NCBI GenBank assembly: GCA_033032865.1
Contig: JAWHQI010000257.1
Coordinates: 2,527,001 to 2,591,000, forward strand
Origin: Dactylorhiza incarnata
Lineage: Eukaryota; Streptophyta; Magnoliopsida; Asparagales; Orchidaceae
Reading direction: 5' to 3'
DNA length: 64,000 nt
Numbering within the stretch: the stretch's first letter is position 1; the number at the start of each line of letters is the position of its first letter. Shown one piece after another: positions 10,649 to 19,885 of this stretch. The position numbers were made by a program, and so were the translations under genes. Below the pieces are notes generated by a model that was not told the DNA's origin, made no database searches, and was given only the letters and a program-made list of their open reading frames with translations.

Positions 10649-10775
10649 ATCTCTAGCATTATCTTTCTAGATTGGCCGGCCGGTCAGAGCAGGATATTCT
10701 TTCTCACAAAATGCTGAAAAATATACCTCGGATGATATACAATCATCAAAAGAAATCTACCAGTTCTTAAAACAG
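10649..10775 (+). pseudogene. SCPL exon 4 with a 4-base insertion
   Basis: The exon starts ISSIIFLDWPAG, the S10 strand IIFLDSPVG. Then four extra bases (CAGA, about 10688-10691) shift the frame. In the next frame it continues AGYSFSQNAEKYTSDDIQ and ends FLKQ, exactly the expected S10 sequence. Exon length is 127 instead of a multiple of three, whereas neighbouring phases require 123. Unless it is a sequencing error, the frameshift destroys the protein. Confidence 0.85.
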
Positions 10776-10978
10776 GTACCTCCAACCCATAATTACGTTA
10801 CAATACAGTCCTACTTTATAAACCCTTTCATCTATATATCCGTACTGTCAACAAATTAATTTTGATTTTTCCAATATATATGTAATATTGTTACAAAAAA
10901 TATATAAATCCAGGTGATGACCGGTTTTGTACTAGCATATAATTAGGTATAGTTTATCGTTGTTATCATTAATAGCTT

Positions 10979-11930
10979 TGTTGCGGCCTGCGGGTCGCTC
11001 AGCGCTCGGTTCGATGAATCGAACTGCCTTAGTTTGAGAGTGAGCCGAGCGTGCAATCAGTTAAAAGAAAACAAGCAACAATGACAGCGAGATATTTTAC
11101 GTGTAAAAACTAGGAAAGAGAAAAAAATCACGGATCGAGCCGATTTGGTGACGACCAAATTCAACTATTTCCTTGGCGGTTACAAGAGGTTGAGACTTGA
11201 GATTCCAGGAGAGCGGCAGCCCAGTACCTCTCCGTTTACAAGCCTAGTGAGAAAGAAAAGTGGGAAAAAGTACGTACAAGCCTTATCTAGCGCTTGCGGG
11301 AGCGTTCTCTAGAGTCTTGACAGGAGCGTACTTGGGAGAGAACTGAGTGAATTCAGAGCGAAGGAGCGAGTAGAGTGCTAAGTCCTCGTCTAAAAACCTC
11401 AGATCTCTCTCTCTCTTCTCTCTTTGATGTGTGTCTTCAAATGAAGGCATGAATGCTTTTTTATAGTTTTTCTGAGGGGCGTGCTAGAAATTGCGCCCGA
11501 CTACAATTTGACTTGATGAATGAGGTTACGCAGTTCTCGTCACTTGGATCATCATTTTTTTTGGAAAATGACGAACATGCCCCCCCCCCCCCCACTCTGG
11601 GCGGTCCAGGCAAGTTCGCCTGCGAGGACAGAGGCTGCAGATCAATATGGTGACGCTCCGCCAGAGCGCGCGTGTGAGTGCGTGCGCAAAATATATGCGT
11701 GGTCGAGCGATCGCGGGGGGGGGGGGGGGGGGGGGGAGAGATTCGTCGTTAAGCGCGGAAGTGAGCGCATCGTTGTGCACGGAAGTGAGCGCAGAGGTGA
11801 GCGCGGACGTTAGCGCGTCGTTGAGCGCGACAACACTCTCGAGGCTTGCAGACTCGTGCGTGACACCCCTCTCTCTCTCTTCTCTCCTTTCTACTCTTAA
11901 AGTCACCTTTTTTTATTTGATTTAACAGTC
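10979..11930 (-). mobile_element. LTR-like segment related to the 29.7-31.4 kb solo LTR
   Basis: The segment begins TGTTGCGGCCTGCGGGTCGC and runs through AACTGCCTTAG and GCGTGCAATCAGTTA. The inverse of the 3' end of the LTR at 29729-31407 has the same order (TGTTGCGGGTCGCTTAG, GAACCGCCTTAG, GCGCAAACAGTCAA). It is therefore an LTR of the same lineage lying in the opposite orientation, in SCPL intron 4. The far boundary near TTTAACA (11921-11928) is uncertain and I found no target duplication. It contains a C14 and a G22 homopolymer. Confidence 0.5.
11750..11835. repeat. Short GAGCGC-type tandem repeat and poly-G tract
   Basis: Units like GAAGTGAGCGC and GAGGTGAGCGC, 11-12 bp long, repeat about six times with variation. 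Immediately upstream stands an uninterrupted run of 22 G (11715-11736), and a 14-C run lies at 11580-11593. ORFs on both strands here arise from the repeat. Confidence 0.65.
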
Positions 11931-12188
11931 ACGATTAGATAATATAATAATCACGCAACCTTAAAATTTTGATTTTGACAACTTATTTTTTATTTTATTT
12001 TAATAAATAATGAAGTATATGAATATTATAATTTAAATTATTTTAAAATAAATAAAAAAATTGATATCATTGGACTAAAAAAACAGAGGTAGTATTGTAT
12101 TTATGAATATTTGACCAAATAAGATTTTTTCTCTTTTAATTTTATAATATATAAATAATATAAATATAATGTTTAATAAATGAACCAG

Positions 12189-12290
12189 TGGCTCCTACGC
12201 TATCCTCGCTTCCTCTCAAATCCTGCCTATGTCGGGGGGACTTTTATGGCGGAAAGTTGGTACCACTTGTTGCCAAAGAGATCGTTGAAG
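12189..12290 (+). pseudogene. SCPL exon 5: catalytic serine exon, Ser lost and frame broken
   Basis: The exon starts WLLRYPRFLSNPAYVG, an unmistakable S10 block, in one frame. A run of six G (12234-12239) is one base short, and the reading continues one frame over as GDFYGGKLVPLVAKEIVE. The nucleophile block in active S10 proteins is G-(D/E)-S-Y-x-G; here the Ser codon is TTT (Phe). The exon is 102 nt where phases require 103. A family member without its nucleophile cannot be a serine hydrolase. Confidence 0.85.
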
Positions 12291-12299
12291 GTATGCCCA

Positions 12300-12595
12300 G
12301 CAATATTTTATTACCGGGACCTCCCCTCGAAGTTTGCATAATTACAACTTATACTTCTTCGACTTTCGAAATTATAATTACTCCTTTTTTAATGTTTACA
12401 TTTCATATAGCATTCATGCAAAAAAAAGATCCCCCAGCTGGAACATTTACTCCAAGGGAGTACTTTTGTGCATGAATGTTATGAAATGTATGTATACATT
12501 GAGAGGAGGTTTTTGTAATTTTGAAAGTTACAGGGGTGCAAGCTGTAATTATGCAAACTTTGAGGGGGAGACCCCGGTAAATTAATAACCCTTAA
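12300..12595. repeat. Foldback MITE, copy 4 (SCPL intron 5)
   Basis: The left arm TTATTACCGGGACCTCCCC, GAAGTTTGCATAATTACA is matched by the right arm TGTAATTATGCAAACTTTGAG and GGGGGAGACCCCGGTAAATTA, with a short central loop. Inner arms CATTCATGC/GCATGAATG also pair. It is about 290 bp, the most symmetrical copy of the family, starting ten bases after the exon 5 donor. Confidence 0.75.
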
Positions 12596-12654
12596 TTACT
12601 TTGTAATACACTTGGTAAATAACCCTTGCTTTTTAATACACTTGTTATATACAG

Positions 12655-12704
12655 GAAATGAATTAGGGCAGCTGGATCAACCAACACTAGTTATTAATCT
12701 GAAG
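12655..12704 (+). pseudogene. SCPL exon 6
   Basis: After acceptor ACAG the exon completes a Gly and reads GNELGQLDQPTLVINLK (S10 consensus P.INLKGY). Donor GTACAA follows at 12705. Phases on both sides agree. Confidence 0.8.
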
Positions 12705-12819
12705 GTACAAATGCATATGATATGGAATTAAATAATTATTAGGATCTGCATGCCATATAAATATTTTTAAAATTATGTAGCTTTAATAATGTGTTTTGGT
12801 TTGGTACGGGCATGCATAG

Positions 12820-12921
12820 GGATATCTGGTAGGGAACGGTGTAACCGCAGTAAGAGCTGATGTTAATTCCCAGGTTCCTCGTGCTCATGGCTTGGGAATC
12901 ATTTCTGATGAACTCTTTGAG
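12820..12921 (+). pseudogene. SCPL exon 7
   Basis: The 34-codon exon reads GYLVGNGVTAVRADVNS then VPRAHGLGIISDELFE, matching the S10 block GYLVGNP.TD......PFAHG.GLISDELYE. Usual residues differ at the NPVTD site (NGVTA). The following intron is rich in CTCTCT and TCTAGAAT repeats; part of that intron is duplicated at 18036-18178. Confidence 0.85.
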
Positions 12922-13086
12922 GTGCTCCCTCTCTCTCTCTATCTATCTCTAGAATCTCTCTTTATCTCTCTATCTCTAGAATCTCTCTTTCTCTCTCTAT
13001 CTCTAGAATCTCTTTATCTCTCCAAATATTGATTAGTTGTTGCATTGTTCTTATGGTTATGGCCTATGGGTATCCTCTTCGATCAG

Positions 13087-13170
13087 CTGTTAGTCAAAAG
13101 TTGTGAGGGAAATGATTTTGTGCAGCCTTTGAATGCCGACTGCACTGCAAATATGAATATATATAATCAG
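13087..13170 (+). pseudogene. SCPL exon 8, last surviving exon
   Basis: Acceptor CAG at 13084-13086 is followed by LLVKSCEGNDFVQPLNADC, the Cys-containing block after the DEL(Y/F)E motif in S10 proteins, and ends YNQ with donor GTCAGC at 13171. No further S10 exon is seen before the Copia insertion at 13531 or after it, so the half carrying the catalytic Asp and His is missing from this window. Confidence 0.8.
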
Positions 13171-13530
13171 GTCAGCGCCATTCATTAACACACACTCTCT
13201 CTTTTCCTCTTATAATTATTATTATTATAGGCAATTGTTATTCGCAGACCATAGATGTCTATCCGCAGTCTCTTTTTTTCATTTTATTTGAGTTTAAAAA
13301 TTGGTATCCGCAGACCAATTTTAAACCTGAGCGATGTCTTCATTCTCCTGAGCAAGGCCCGACAACGAAGGAACATCTCTGACGACCATCTGAGCACTTC
13401 AATGTGTGCACAGATCATGATTCATAAAATGAATGCGCGAATAGAGACCGGGTTGAGGAAGAAAGACGATTTCTTCGTTGTTCATGCAATTTCGATTTGT
13501 TTGAGAAGATTTAGATAACTATGGTTAGTA
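13171..13530. other. Sequence between SCPL exon 8 and the Copia element
   Basis: AT-rich intron sequence changes near 13235 to unrelated sequence with an open stretch (13255-13518) lacking a recognised domain. ATCCGCAG-type wording repeats near 13260 and 13307. Nothing coding is supported. Confidence 0.4.
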
Positions 13531-14332
13531 TGTTGTAAAATCCGGTACAAACGCAGACACAGCTATAAAATAGTGCAGGTAAACAAGAACACAAAATAAG
13601 ACCAAAACTGCGCCCGGCAAAATCCGTCGGCGCACAACCACAAATATATATTAAATCAAACAATATATAAATGAGATTACAAGAAAAATAACAGGAGAAG
13701 AAATGACCGTCCGGTGAAATACCGCAGATGCGCCGGACGCGCACGATCCGCGGGCGAGTAGAAGATCTGGACTGCAATCCGCCTAGCGGACGCACAAGGT
13801 TCACCGGAACCTTCAACGTCGTAGTCCGACGTTCAACCGCAACCACCACCGGAGACCAACGCCACCACCGGAGACCAAACGCCGTCAAGGCTAACTGCAC
13901 TCGCGCACGCCTTCAACGTCTACGGCGATCTCCACCAAGTCCGACAACGACTCCCTCGCCAACGCCGTCGGCTCACCTCCAAGATCGGCGATAAAACTTT
14001 CTCCAAACGCCGGCGGTTATCTACTCCAAGATCGGCAACAACACCCAAGGCCGGCAGCCCCTCCGAGTGCACGAGCGAGAGAGAGAACGGGAGAGAGATA
14101 GGAGGAGGTGGGCGGCTCAAATCAATCCAAGCGGCTGATTATCTCCAAGGCATGCAGCTGCTTCTCTCCATGATTCTCACGGTGGTGGGTTTATATAAAA
14201 CCTAAACCCTTAATTAATTTCTATATATATATTCATATAATATATATGTATTTCTATATATATATATATATCCCATATATATATAATCCATATATATATA
14301 TCCATATATATAATTCCGAACCAAATATAACA
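13531..14332 (-). repeat. 3' LTR of the gag-only Copia element
   Basis: This is 802 bp and nearly identical to 15931-16734; differences include CCGGT/CCGAT near the start and an AT-microsatellite length change near 14255-14310. The conserved GC-rich middle produces spurious ORFs on both strands. Confidence 0.92.
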
Positions 14333-14455
14333 ATCCACCACTTTGGTTCGGGATTCGGAGCCACCACCTGCACGAAGCATCCTCTGCACGAAGCACCACC
14401 TCAAAGTCCTGAGGCGTCAGCCGACCTGCTCCAGTCGACTCATCCCTGCTTGGGC

Positions 14456-15778
14456 TCAACCCCTGAATGTCGACGCAACCGGATCGCTGAATCTGACTCG
14501 CCTAGTCAGACTACCAGAAGGGCGATCCCCTGCAGCACCTCGGCCATCCACCCCGTCGGCCGCAGAAATCATGGGCACACCACCTCGCATCGTGGTCCCC
14601 ATCAGCCGGTACAGACTACCGCGCTGCTTAGCTCGCATGAGCACTGTGCGCCCTCGCGTCACCGTCAGAACTCCACCTCTCGCCGCAAAACTGCATCCTC
14701 TGGAGTCCAATCTGCCCAGCGATATCAAATTCCTGCGCAGCTTGGGTACCAGGTGTACCCGCTCAAGCCTACGCACTGCTCCGTCATGCATCCTGATGTC
14801 CACCGTCCCTGTCCCCGTGACCTCACATGCTGAGCCGTCACCCAGAAAGACCGACCCAGTCGTCACCTCTATTGAACTGAACATCGCCGCATCTGAGCAA
14901 ATGTGCTGCGAAGCACCAGAATCCAATATCCAGCTATCTGAGTCACATGGACTCTCAGTGATGAGGAGAGATACATCACTATCATCTGCCGTAGCTACCG
15001 CCTCCTTGCCCGCATCCTGGACGTCCCCGGAAATCTGCGCACGCTGCGGACAATGTCTCCTGATATGGCCACTCTGCCTGCAATGGTAGCACGTCACTGC
15101 CTTCCTCGATGCGGATCTGGACCGTGCACTCCCAGACCCCTTCTCGAACTGCCTCCCTCGTCGTCCTCCTACTGCCAAAGCATGCTCACCCTCAGGAGCG
15201 GGGTTCGACAGCATCTGACTGGACAGTAACGCAGATGTGATCTGCTCCACGTCTACTGTATCCTTCCCATACAACAGAGTGGTCTGCATGTGCTTATATG
15301 ACGCCGGGAGCGAGGTAAGAAGCAATAAGGCCTTGTCTTCTTCCTCCACCTTCACACCAACCACATGCAGCTGGCTAAGAAGTCCATTGAACACGTTGAA
15401 GTGTTCCTGCAGGTTACCACCTTCCTGCATCTTCAGGCCGTACAGTCGCTGCTTCAGCAACAACCTCGTGGTCAACGACTTGCTCATGTAGAGTCCCTCA
15501 AGCTTCTCCCACAACGTGACAGCGGACTCTTCAATACCGATGTTGAACAGCACCTTGTCGTCGACGCACATCCGAATAGCGCTAGTTGCGCGCTCATCCA
15601 TCTCAGTCCACTCAGAATCCTTTATTGGAGCGGGCAAAGTATCACGCCCCCGCAGCACTTGGATCAACCCCTGCTCAACCAGCATATCCTTGACCTGAAT
15701 CTGCCATAGGCGAAAGTTCCCGCTACCGTCAAATTTCTCCACCGAATACCTGGCCAAAACAGTATTCTTCGCTGCCAT
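14456..15778 (-). CDS. Copia gag-protease polyprotein, intact 440 codons
   Basis: Residues about 10-190 form a UBN2-type Copia gag (FDGSGNFRLWQIQVKDML near the start, LWEKLEGLYMSKSL, then LTSLPASYKHM). Residues 230-243 form a CCHC zinc knuckle (C230, C233, H238, C243). Residues 283-290 are the aspartic protease site WILDSGAS. A gag-pre-integrase-like stretch (GSLYRL) follows, and the ORF stops just before the 3' LTR. Gag forms the virus-like particle and binds RNA; the protease would process it. The lack of stops suggests recent activity or selection. Full-length Copia polyproteins are about 1,300 residues, so most of pol was removed. Confidence 0.9.
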   Translation of the reverse strand: MAAKNTVLARYSVEKFDGSGNFRLWQIQVKDMLVEQGLIQVLRGRDTLPAPIKDSEWTEMDERATSAIRMCVDDKVLFNIGIEESAVTLWEKLEGLYMSKSLTTRLLLKQRLYGLKMQEGGNLQEHFNVFNGLLSQLHVVGVKVEEEDKALLLLTSLPASYKHMQTTLLYGKDTVDVEQITSALLSSQMLSNPAPEGEHALAVGGRRGRQFEKGSGSARSRSASRKAVTCYHCRQSGHIRRHCPQRAQISGDVQDAGKEAVATADDSDVSLLITESPCDSDSWILDSGASQHICSDAAMFSSIEVTTGSVFLGDGSACEVTGTGTVDIRMHDGAVRRLERVHLVPKLRRNLISLGRLDSRGCSFAARGGVLTVTRGRTVLMRAKQRGSLYRLMGTTMRGGVPMISAADGVDGRGAAGDRPSGSLTRRVRFSDPVASTFRG

Positions 15779-15912
15779 AGCTGTCTGCAGTACCTCTAGG
15801 TAATCTGATTAATTCACGGATCAGATCTGGGAAGATAGGGAGCGGACCGATGTCGTCACCTACCGTTGACCCAAACCTAAACCGGAACGTCCAATCAGTA
15901 ACCTACTCGGAA

Positions 15913-15930
15913 CCTGCCTCTGATACCACT
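15913..15930 (-). promoter_or_regulatory. Primer-binding site, tRNA-iMet type
   Basis: Read on the minus strand directly after the LTR end, the sequence is AGTGGTATCAGAGGCAGG, matching the plant initiator-tRNA-Met primer site TGGTATCAGAGC. It fixes the element's orientation and marks 15931-16734 as the 5' LTR. Confidence 0.85.
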
Positions 15931-16734
15931 TGTTGTAAAATCCGATACAAACGCAGACACAGCTATAAAATAGTGCAGGTAAACAAGAACACAAAATAAG
16001 ATCAAAACTGCGCCTGACAAAATCCGCCGGCGCACAACCACAAATATATATTAAATCAAACAATATATAAATGAGATTACAAGAAAAATAACAGGAGAAG
16101 AAATGACCGTCCGGTGAAATACCGCAGATGCGCCGGACGCGCACGATCCGCGGGCGAGTAGAAGATCTGGACTGCAATCCGCCTAGCGGACGCACAAGGT
16201 TCACCGGAACCTTCAACGTCGTAGTCCGACGTTCAACCGCAACCACCACCGGAGACCAACGCCGCCACCAGAGACCAAACGCCGTCAAGGCTAACTGCAC
16301 TCGCGCACGCCTTCAACGTCTACGGCGATCTCCACCAAGTCCGACAACGACTCCCTCGCCAACGCCGTCGGCTCACCTCCAAGACCGGCGATAAAACTCT
16401 CTCCAAACGCCGGCGGTTATCTACTCCAAGATCGGCAACAACACCCAAGGCCGGCAGCCCCTCCGAGTGCACGAGCGAGAGAGAGAACGGGAGAGAGATA
16501 GGAGGAGGTGGGCGGCTCAAATCAATCCAAGCGGCTGATTATCTCCCAGGCATGCAGCTGCTTCTCTCCATGATTCTCACGGTGGTGGGTTTATATAAAA
16601 CCTAAACCCTTAATTAATTTCTATATATATATTCATATAATATATATGTATTTATATATATATATATATCCCATATATATATAATCCATATATATATATA
16701 TATCCATATATATAATTCCGAACCAAATATAACA
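15931..16734 (-). repeat. 5' LTR of the gag-only Copia element
   Basis: This 804-bp partner of 13531-14332 is followed on the right by target duplication TAGTA. On the minus strand it should hold the promoter driving the gag-protease ORF that starts at 15778. Confidence 0.92.
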
Positions 16735-17126
16735 TAGTACTCTCTCCCTGTGGTGAGTAAGGCGAAGAGTGTTAAATTTTTGTATGCTACCAATCAAGTG
16801 CACCAATGATGAACAAACAAGTATACTAGGCAATTGAATTGCAAAGAGAAGCTGACTACAAGGTTCATACACCTTGAATCACGTCAGCTGATGATATATA
16901 AAAAAAACAATTTGTCGCGGACAAGGTCCGCTTATCCACTCTCCACTTCGCAACACACTCAACCCTGCACTCTCCACCTCACAGTGCACTCTCCACCTCT
17001 CGCTGAGGTGCGGGTTGGGGTTGGACCTCTTGGGGTGTAGGCACACTCCCACTCTCACTCACTTGAAGTTTCTCTCTCTTCAAGTTCTCTCTCTCTCTTC
17101 GCTATCTCATTAGCTCTTACTCACAT

Positions 17127-17150
17127 GGGGGGGGGGGGGGGGGGGGGGGG
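17127..17150. repeat. Poly-G tract, 24 bases
   Basis: An uninterrupted run of 24 G inside the Copia LTR, followed immediately by TATTTATAGG, which resembles a TATA element. A shorter G10 run follows at about 17190. Confidence 0.9.
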
Positions 17151-17692
17151 TATTTATAGGAAACAATAATGAGGGTAGGGGGGTAAGAAGGGGGGGGGGG
17201 TACACTTACTCACCACATGCATGCACATGCACACCACCTTGCATGCACTCACTCTCACTTCACACTTGCATGCACTTACCCACTCCACTCGGCAAACACC
17301 AAGGCAGCAGCCCCCCACTAGGTGCACTCGCCCCCTCACCTTGCTCCACTCGCCAAAGGCACAGCAGCCTCACACCTTTGCATGCAGCACACGTCAACAT
17401 CATCCTCCTCACTTCTCCACTCGGCAAGGAACAAGAAGCCCACATCTACAAGGCCCACTCGCACCTCACTCTTGGCAGCCCAACTCAAGGCAGCCCACTC
17501 TCACTTCTCCCACTTGCCATCACAACACACATGCAGCACGTAAACTTCCACTCGGCAAACAACCTCCACTCGCCTGGACACTCCCACTCGCCTGGAAGCA
17601 CCTCAAGCAGCCCCCCTCCTCCTACTCCACTCGCCCACTACACAAGGCCCACTCGCCTGCCACCCCTCCTTCACTCCACACTCACTTCAACT

Positions 17693-18030
17693 TTAACACT
17701 CCCCCTTGAAGTGAGCTTTAGGGACGACTCCGAGGCAGGCGCGAAGCTTCTTGAACGGCCCCGCAGATAGGGGTTTTGTGAAGATGTCTGCCACGTTCTC
17801 TTCACTCCGCACGTGCTCCACCGCAAGCGAGCCACCCAACACCTTCTCTCGGATGAAGTGGTGCTCGATCTCTATGTGCTTTGTCCTTGCGTGACACACT
17901 GGGTTGGTTGCCAGCTTCAGAGCACTCTCGTTGTCGCCACGCAGCACAGTAGGTCCGCTGACCTTCTCATCCACATCTTCCACCAGCCTCCTCAGCTAGA
18001 CACATCTTCCACCAGCCTCCTCAGCCAGAC
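17693..18030 (-). pseudogene. Copia RNase H C-terminal fragment
   Basis: The open stretch 17983-17693 reads VLRGDNESALKLATNPVCHARTKHIEIE, then FIREKV and VADIFTKPL, the conserved C-terminal Copia RNase H block (DN.SA, H.RTKHI, ADI.TK). Just upstream (18030-17984) the segment LRRLVEDV is duplicated in tandem and contains a stop. Catalytic upstream residues and RT are absent. Confidence 0.85.
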
Positions 18031-18035
18031 ACACT

Positions 18036-18178
18036 CTTGAGCTCTCTCTCTCTCTCTATCTATCTCTAGAATCTCTCTTTCTCTCTCTCTATCACTAGAA
18101 TTTCTCTTTCTCTCTCTCTATCTCTAGAATCTCTTTATCTCTCCAAATATTGATTCGTTGTTGCATTGTTCTTATGGG
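18036..18178 (+). repeat. Second copy of SCPL intron 7 sequence
   Basis: This segment repeats 12922-13056: CT-rich start, several TCTAGAATCTCT units, then CCAAATATTGATTCGTTGTTGCATTGTTCTTATGG, where the SCPL copy differs at one base (AGT for CGT) in the last 35. The low-complexity part could match by chance, but the unique tail cannot easily. It starts close to the exon 7/intron 7 boundary and is cut by the hAT end at 18179. Confidence 0.7.
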
Positions 18179-18336
18179 CAGGGACGGAGCCAGAAAATAA
18201 TGTCATGGTGGGCAGACTCATTTCATAATGTAGTTAAAAAATTAACTTAAACTATTCAAGTAACTGTATTAATACAAGAAAAATAACATAAGCATATTTC
18301 AACTAAATTAAAATTAAAAACACATAACATTACCTT

Positions 18337-18963
18337 TCATAGTTGACCACGTCGACTTTTCATATTTTGAAAGCGTTTGATGATAGTCTCATTATCAATA
18401 CTTTTGAATATATCTCTTTCAATATATGTAACCAAGCAATCATTCATCATTGAGTCTCCCATCCGATTACGCAGGCGGTTTTTCACGATATTCATTGCAG
18501 AAAATGCCCTCTCAACTGTAGCTGTTGCAACTGGTAAAATCAATGATAATTTCAGGAGCAAATAAACCAAAGGATATAAAATATCCTTCTTTTTCTCAAC
18601 CATCTTTACTGCAAGATCGCCAATTCCATTTACTTGTGCAAAATCACTATCAGCCCGAACATCATAAACATAAGTTTCCAACTGACAATTCAGTTCCATG
18701 ATATCTAAATTTGAAAACTCAGATGGATAAAACTCAGCAAGTCGTCTTAATTTTTGCTTATCAAATGCAGAAAATGAATTATTCGGACTCAAACATGCAA
18801 CACAAAGAAGTAGTTCTGTATTTCTCTCCGTAAATCGGCTATTCAATTCTTGAAGCTGCATATCTATCACATTGTAAAATATCTCAACTCGATAATGATG
18901 TAAATTTGTCATTTCTTGAACTCTTCTTCTTGATCGGCCTCTTGCAACATATAAAGTATTCAT
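18337..18963 (-). pseudogene. hAT transposase C-terminal dimerisation region (hATC)
   Basis: The 208-codon stretch ends with the hATC signature: VYLLLKLSLILPVATATVER, then AFSAMNIVKNRLRNRMGD. This matches the family's LPVSTATVERSFS..N.IKN.LRNRM. The hATC domain mediates dimerisation and closes the catalytic core. It starts at a Met inside the domain region, so it is not a complete protein. Confidence 0.88.
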
Positions 18964-19020
18964 ATCTGGAATACTAATTTTGTAATTATTACAGAATAAA
19001 GAAACTTCATCAAATACAAT

Positions 19021-19434
19021 TTATTGTGATAGATATGCATCTCCAATATCCATTTTAATACAATTTATTGTCTCAACTGCCATTGCATTGATAATATCTT
19101 TTTGAATTTCAGGAGCAGTTAACTTGTTATTTTCTGGCGCGTTATGCAAAATCACTTTTTTCACCTCTTCATTATGATCTCCAAGAAATCTTAAAAGCTC
19201 GAGAAAATTTCCTCGATTTGTTGAAGAATCTGATTCATCGTTACCACGTAATGCTAAACCCTGTTGTATTAAAAATCGAATGCAATCAACTGATGCAGTT
19301 AGACGTGTTTTATGTTCTTGTCTAACGAGATCCGATTGTTTAAGAAACTGAACCTCAATATGCTGACCTGATTTCATTAAGTTAGTGCACATCACTGCAG
19401 CCTGATTGTGAATACTATTAGGACCCCCCAACAT
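19021..19434 (-). pseudogene. hAT transposase middle fragment (DUF4371)
   Basis: The 137-codon stretch contains IRFLIQQGLALRGNDES and NRGNFLELLRFLGDHNEEV, typical of the DUF4371 domain in ZMYM1-like hAT transposases. It ends KMDIGDAYLSQ, just before where the VDES(R/K)D catalytic region would start. The catalytic segment between this and hATC is missing: an internal deletion of about a third of the protein. Confidence 0.85.
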
Positions 19435-19885
19435 GTTCTCGAAGTCTACTTAAACCATCTTTCCAATTTCTAAAGCCGTCAACAGTAAATGAATCTCCCC
19501 TTGATTGTTGTCCCATTTCAGGCTTAAAAAGATAACAAAATATACAAAATGCCGCGTCTTTTGCTATGCTATATTCCAACCAAGAAGGAAATTGCTCAAA
19601 CCATGCATAATTGAATCTTCTAGGTGTATTCCCAAACATTGTCTGTGGAAACTGATGATGTCGTGGTTGATATGGGCCTTTCAATAGATATTTTCTTCTA
19701 ATTTCATCTCTGTCATTAACATTATAATCTGATAATCTAACTCGTAACCCTGGATTGGCTATTATGTTGTCCAGATTAGTTTCAATCAGACCCCTCTTTG
19801 AACTTGATTCCAAATCATCTTGACAAATTCGTTTTTTCGTAAGAGCTGATTCAGAAATTGGAAGTTTCTTAAAAAACTTATCCAT
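19418..19885 (-). pseudogene. hAT transposase N-terminal fragment (TTF-type zinc finger)
   Basis: It starts MDKFFKKLPISESALTKKR and carries RRFNYAWFEQFPSWLEYS, then AAFCIFCYLF and FTVDGFRNWKD, the TTF-type zinc finger of ZMYM1-like hAT proteins. It overlaps the DUF4371 piece by 17 bases in another frame, showing a frameshift near 19425. The start codon agrees with family N-termini, so this is the 5' end of the transposase gene. Confidence 0.85.

Larger units (their letters stand above)
3535..13170 (+). pseudogene. Serine carboxypeptidase-like (SCPL, peptidase S10) pseudogene, eight exons
   Basis: Eight exons joined by GT-AG introns read as the N-terminal half of a plant S10 protein: 3535-3686, 8617-8762, 10278-10354, 10649-10775, 12189-12290, 12655-12704, 12820-12921 and 13087-13170. 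Intact relatives are vacuolar or secreted enzymes that hydrolyse peptides or transfer acyl groups from glucose esters. Phases agree except in exon 4 (a 4-base excess) and exon 5 (a 1-base deficit). The nucleophile motif GDSYSG reads GDFYGG and the oxyanion motif GGPGCS reads GGPYCA. The catalytic Asp and His exons are absent: sequence after 13170 runs into a Copia element at 13531. Introns contain many TEs. The S10 assignment is firm; the acyltransferase versus peptidase subclass cannot be decided. Confidence 0.88.
13531..16734 (-). mobile_element. Non-autonomous Ty1/Copia element carrying only gag-protease (TSD TAGTA)
   Basis: Two LTRs (13531-14332 and 15931-16734), starting TGTTGTAAAA and ending AATATAACA in the plus orientation, enclose about 1.6 kb. 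Identical TAGTA lies outside each end (13526-13530 and 16735-16739). A tRNA-Met primer-binding site next to the right LTR makes the element minus-strand. The interior has one open gag-protease ORF and no integrase, RT or RNase H. About a dozen substitutions over 800 bp separate the LTRs, so it is relatively young. It needs proteins from another Copia element to move. Confidence 0.92.
16770..18035 (-). mobile_element. Truncated Copia element: RNase H end plus 3' LTR
   Basis: LTR 16770-17698 has perfect 7-bp terminal inverted repeats (TGTTAAA...TTTAACA). It is preceded on the minus strand by a polypurine tract (AAGGGGGAG) and the RNase H end (17693-18030). Everything upstream of RNase H is missing and the break at about 18035 adjoins a duplicated SCPL intron. 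The LTR holds a run of 24 G (17127-17150) and many CCACTCGCC-like short repeats. Confidence 0.82.

Noticed and set aside
14246..15089. Plus-strand ORFs of 195 and 248 codons
   Set aside because: They are antisense shadows of the gag-protease ORF and have no domain.
13728..16520. Identical ORF pairs of 88 and 66 codons near 13.7-14.1 and 16.1-16.5 kb
   Set aside because: They lie in the two LTRs of the Copia element and duplicate each other for that reason.
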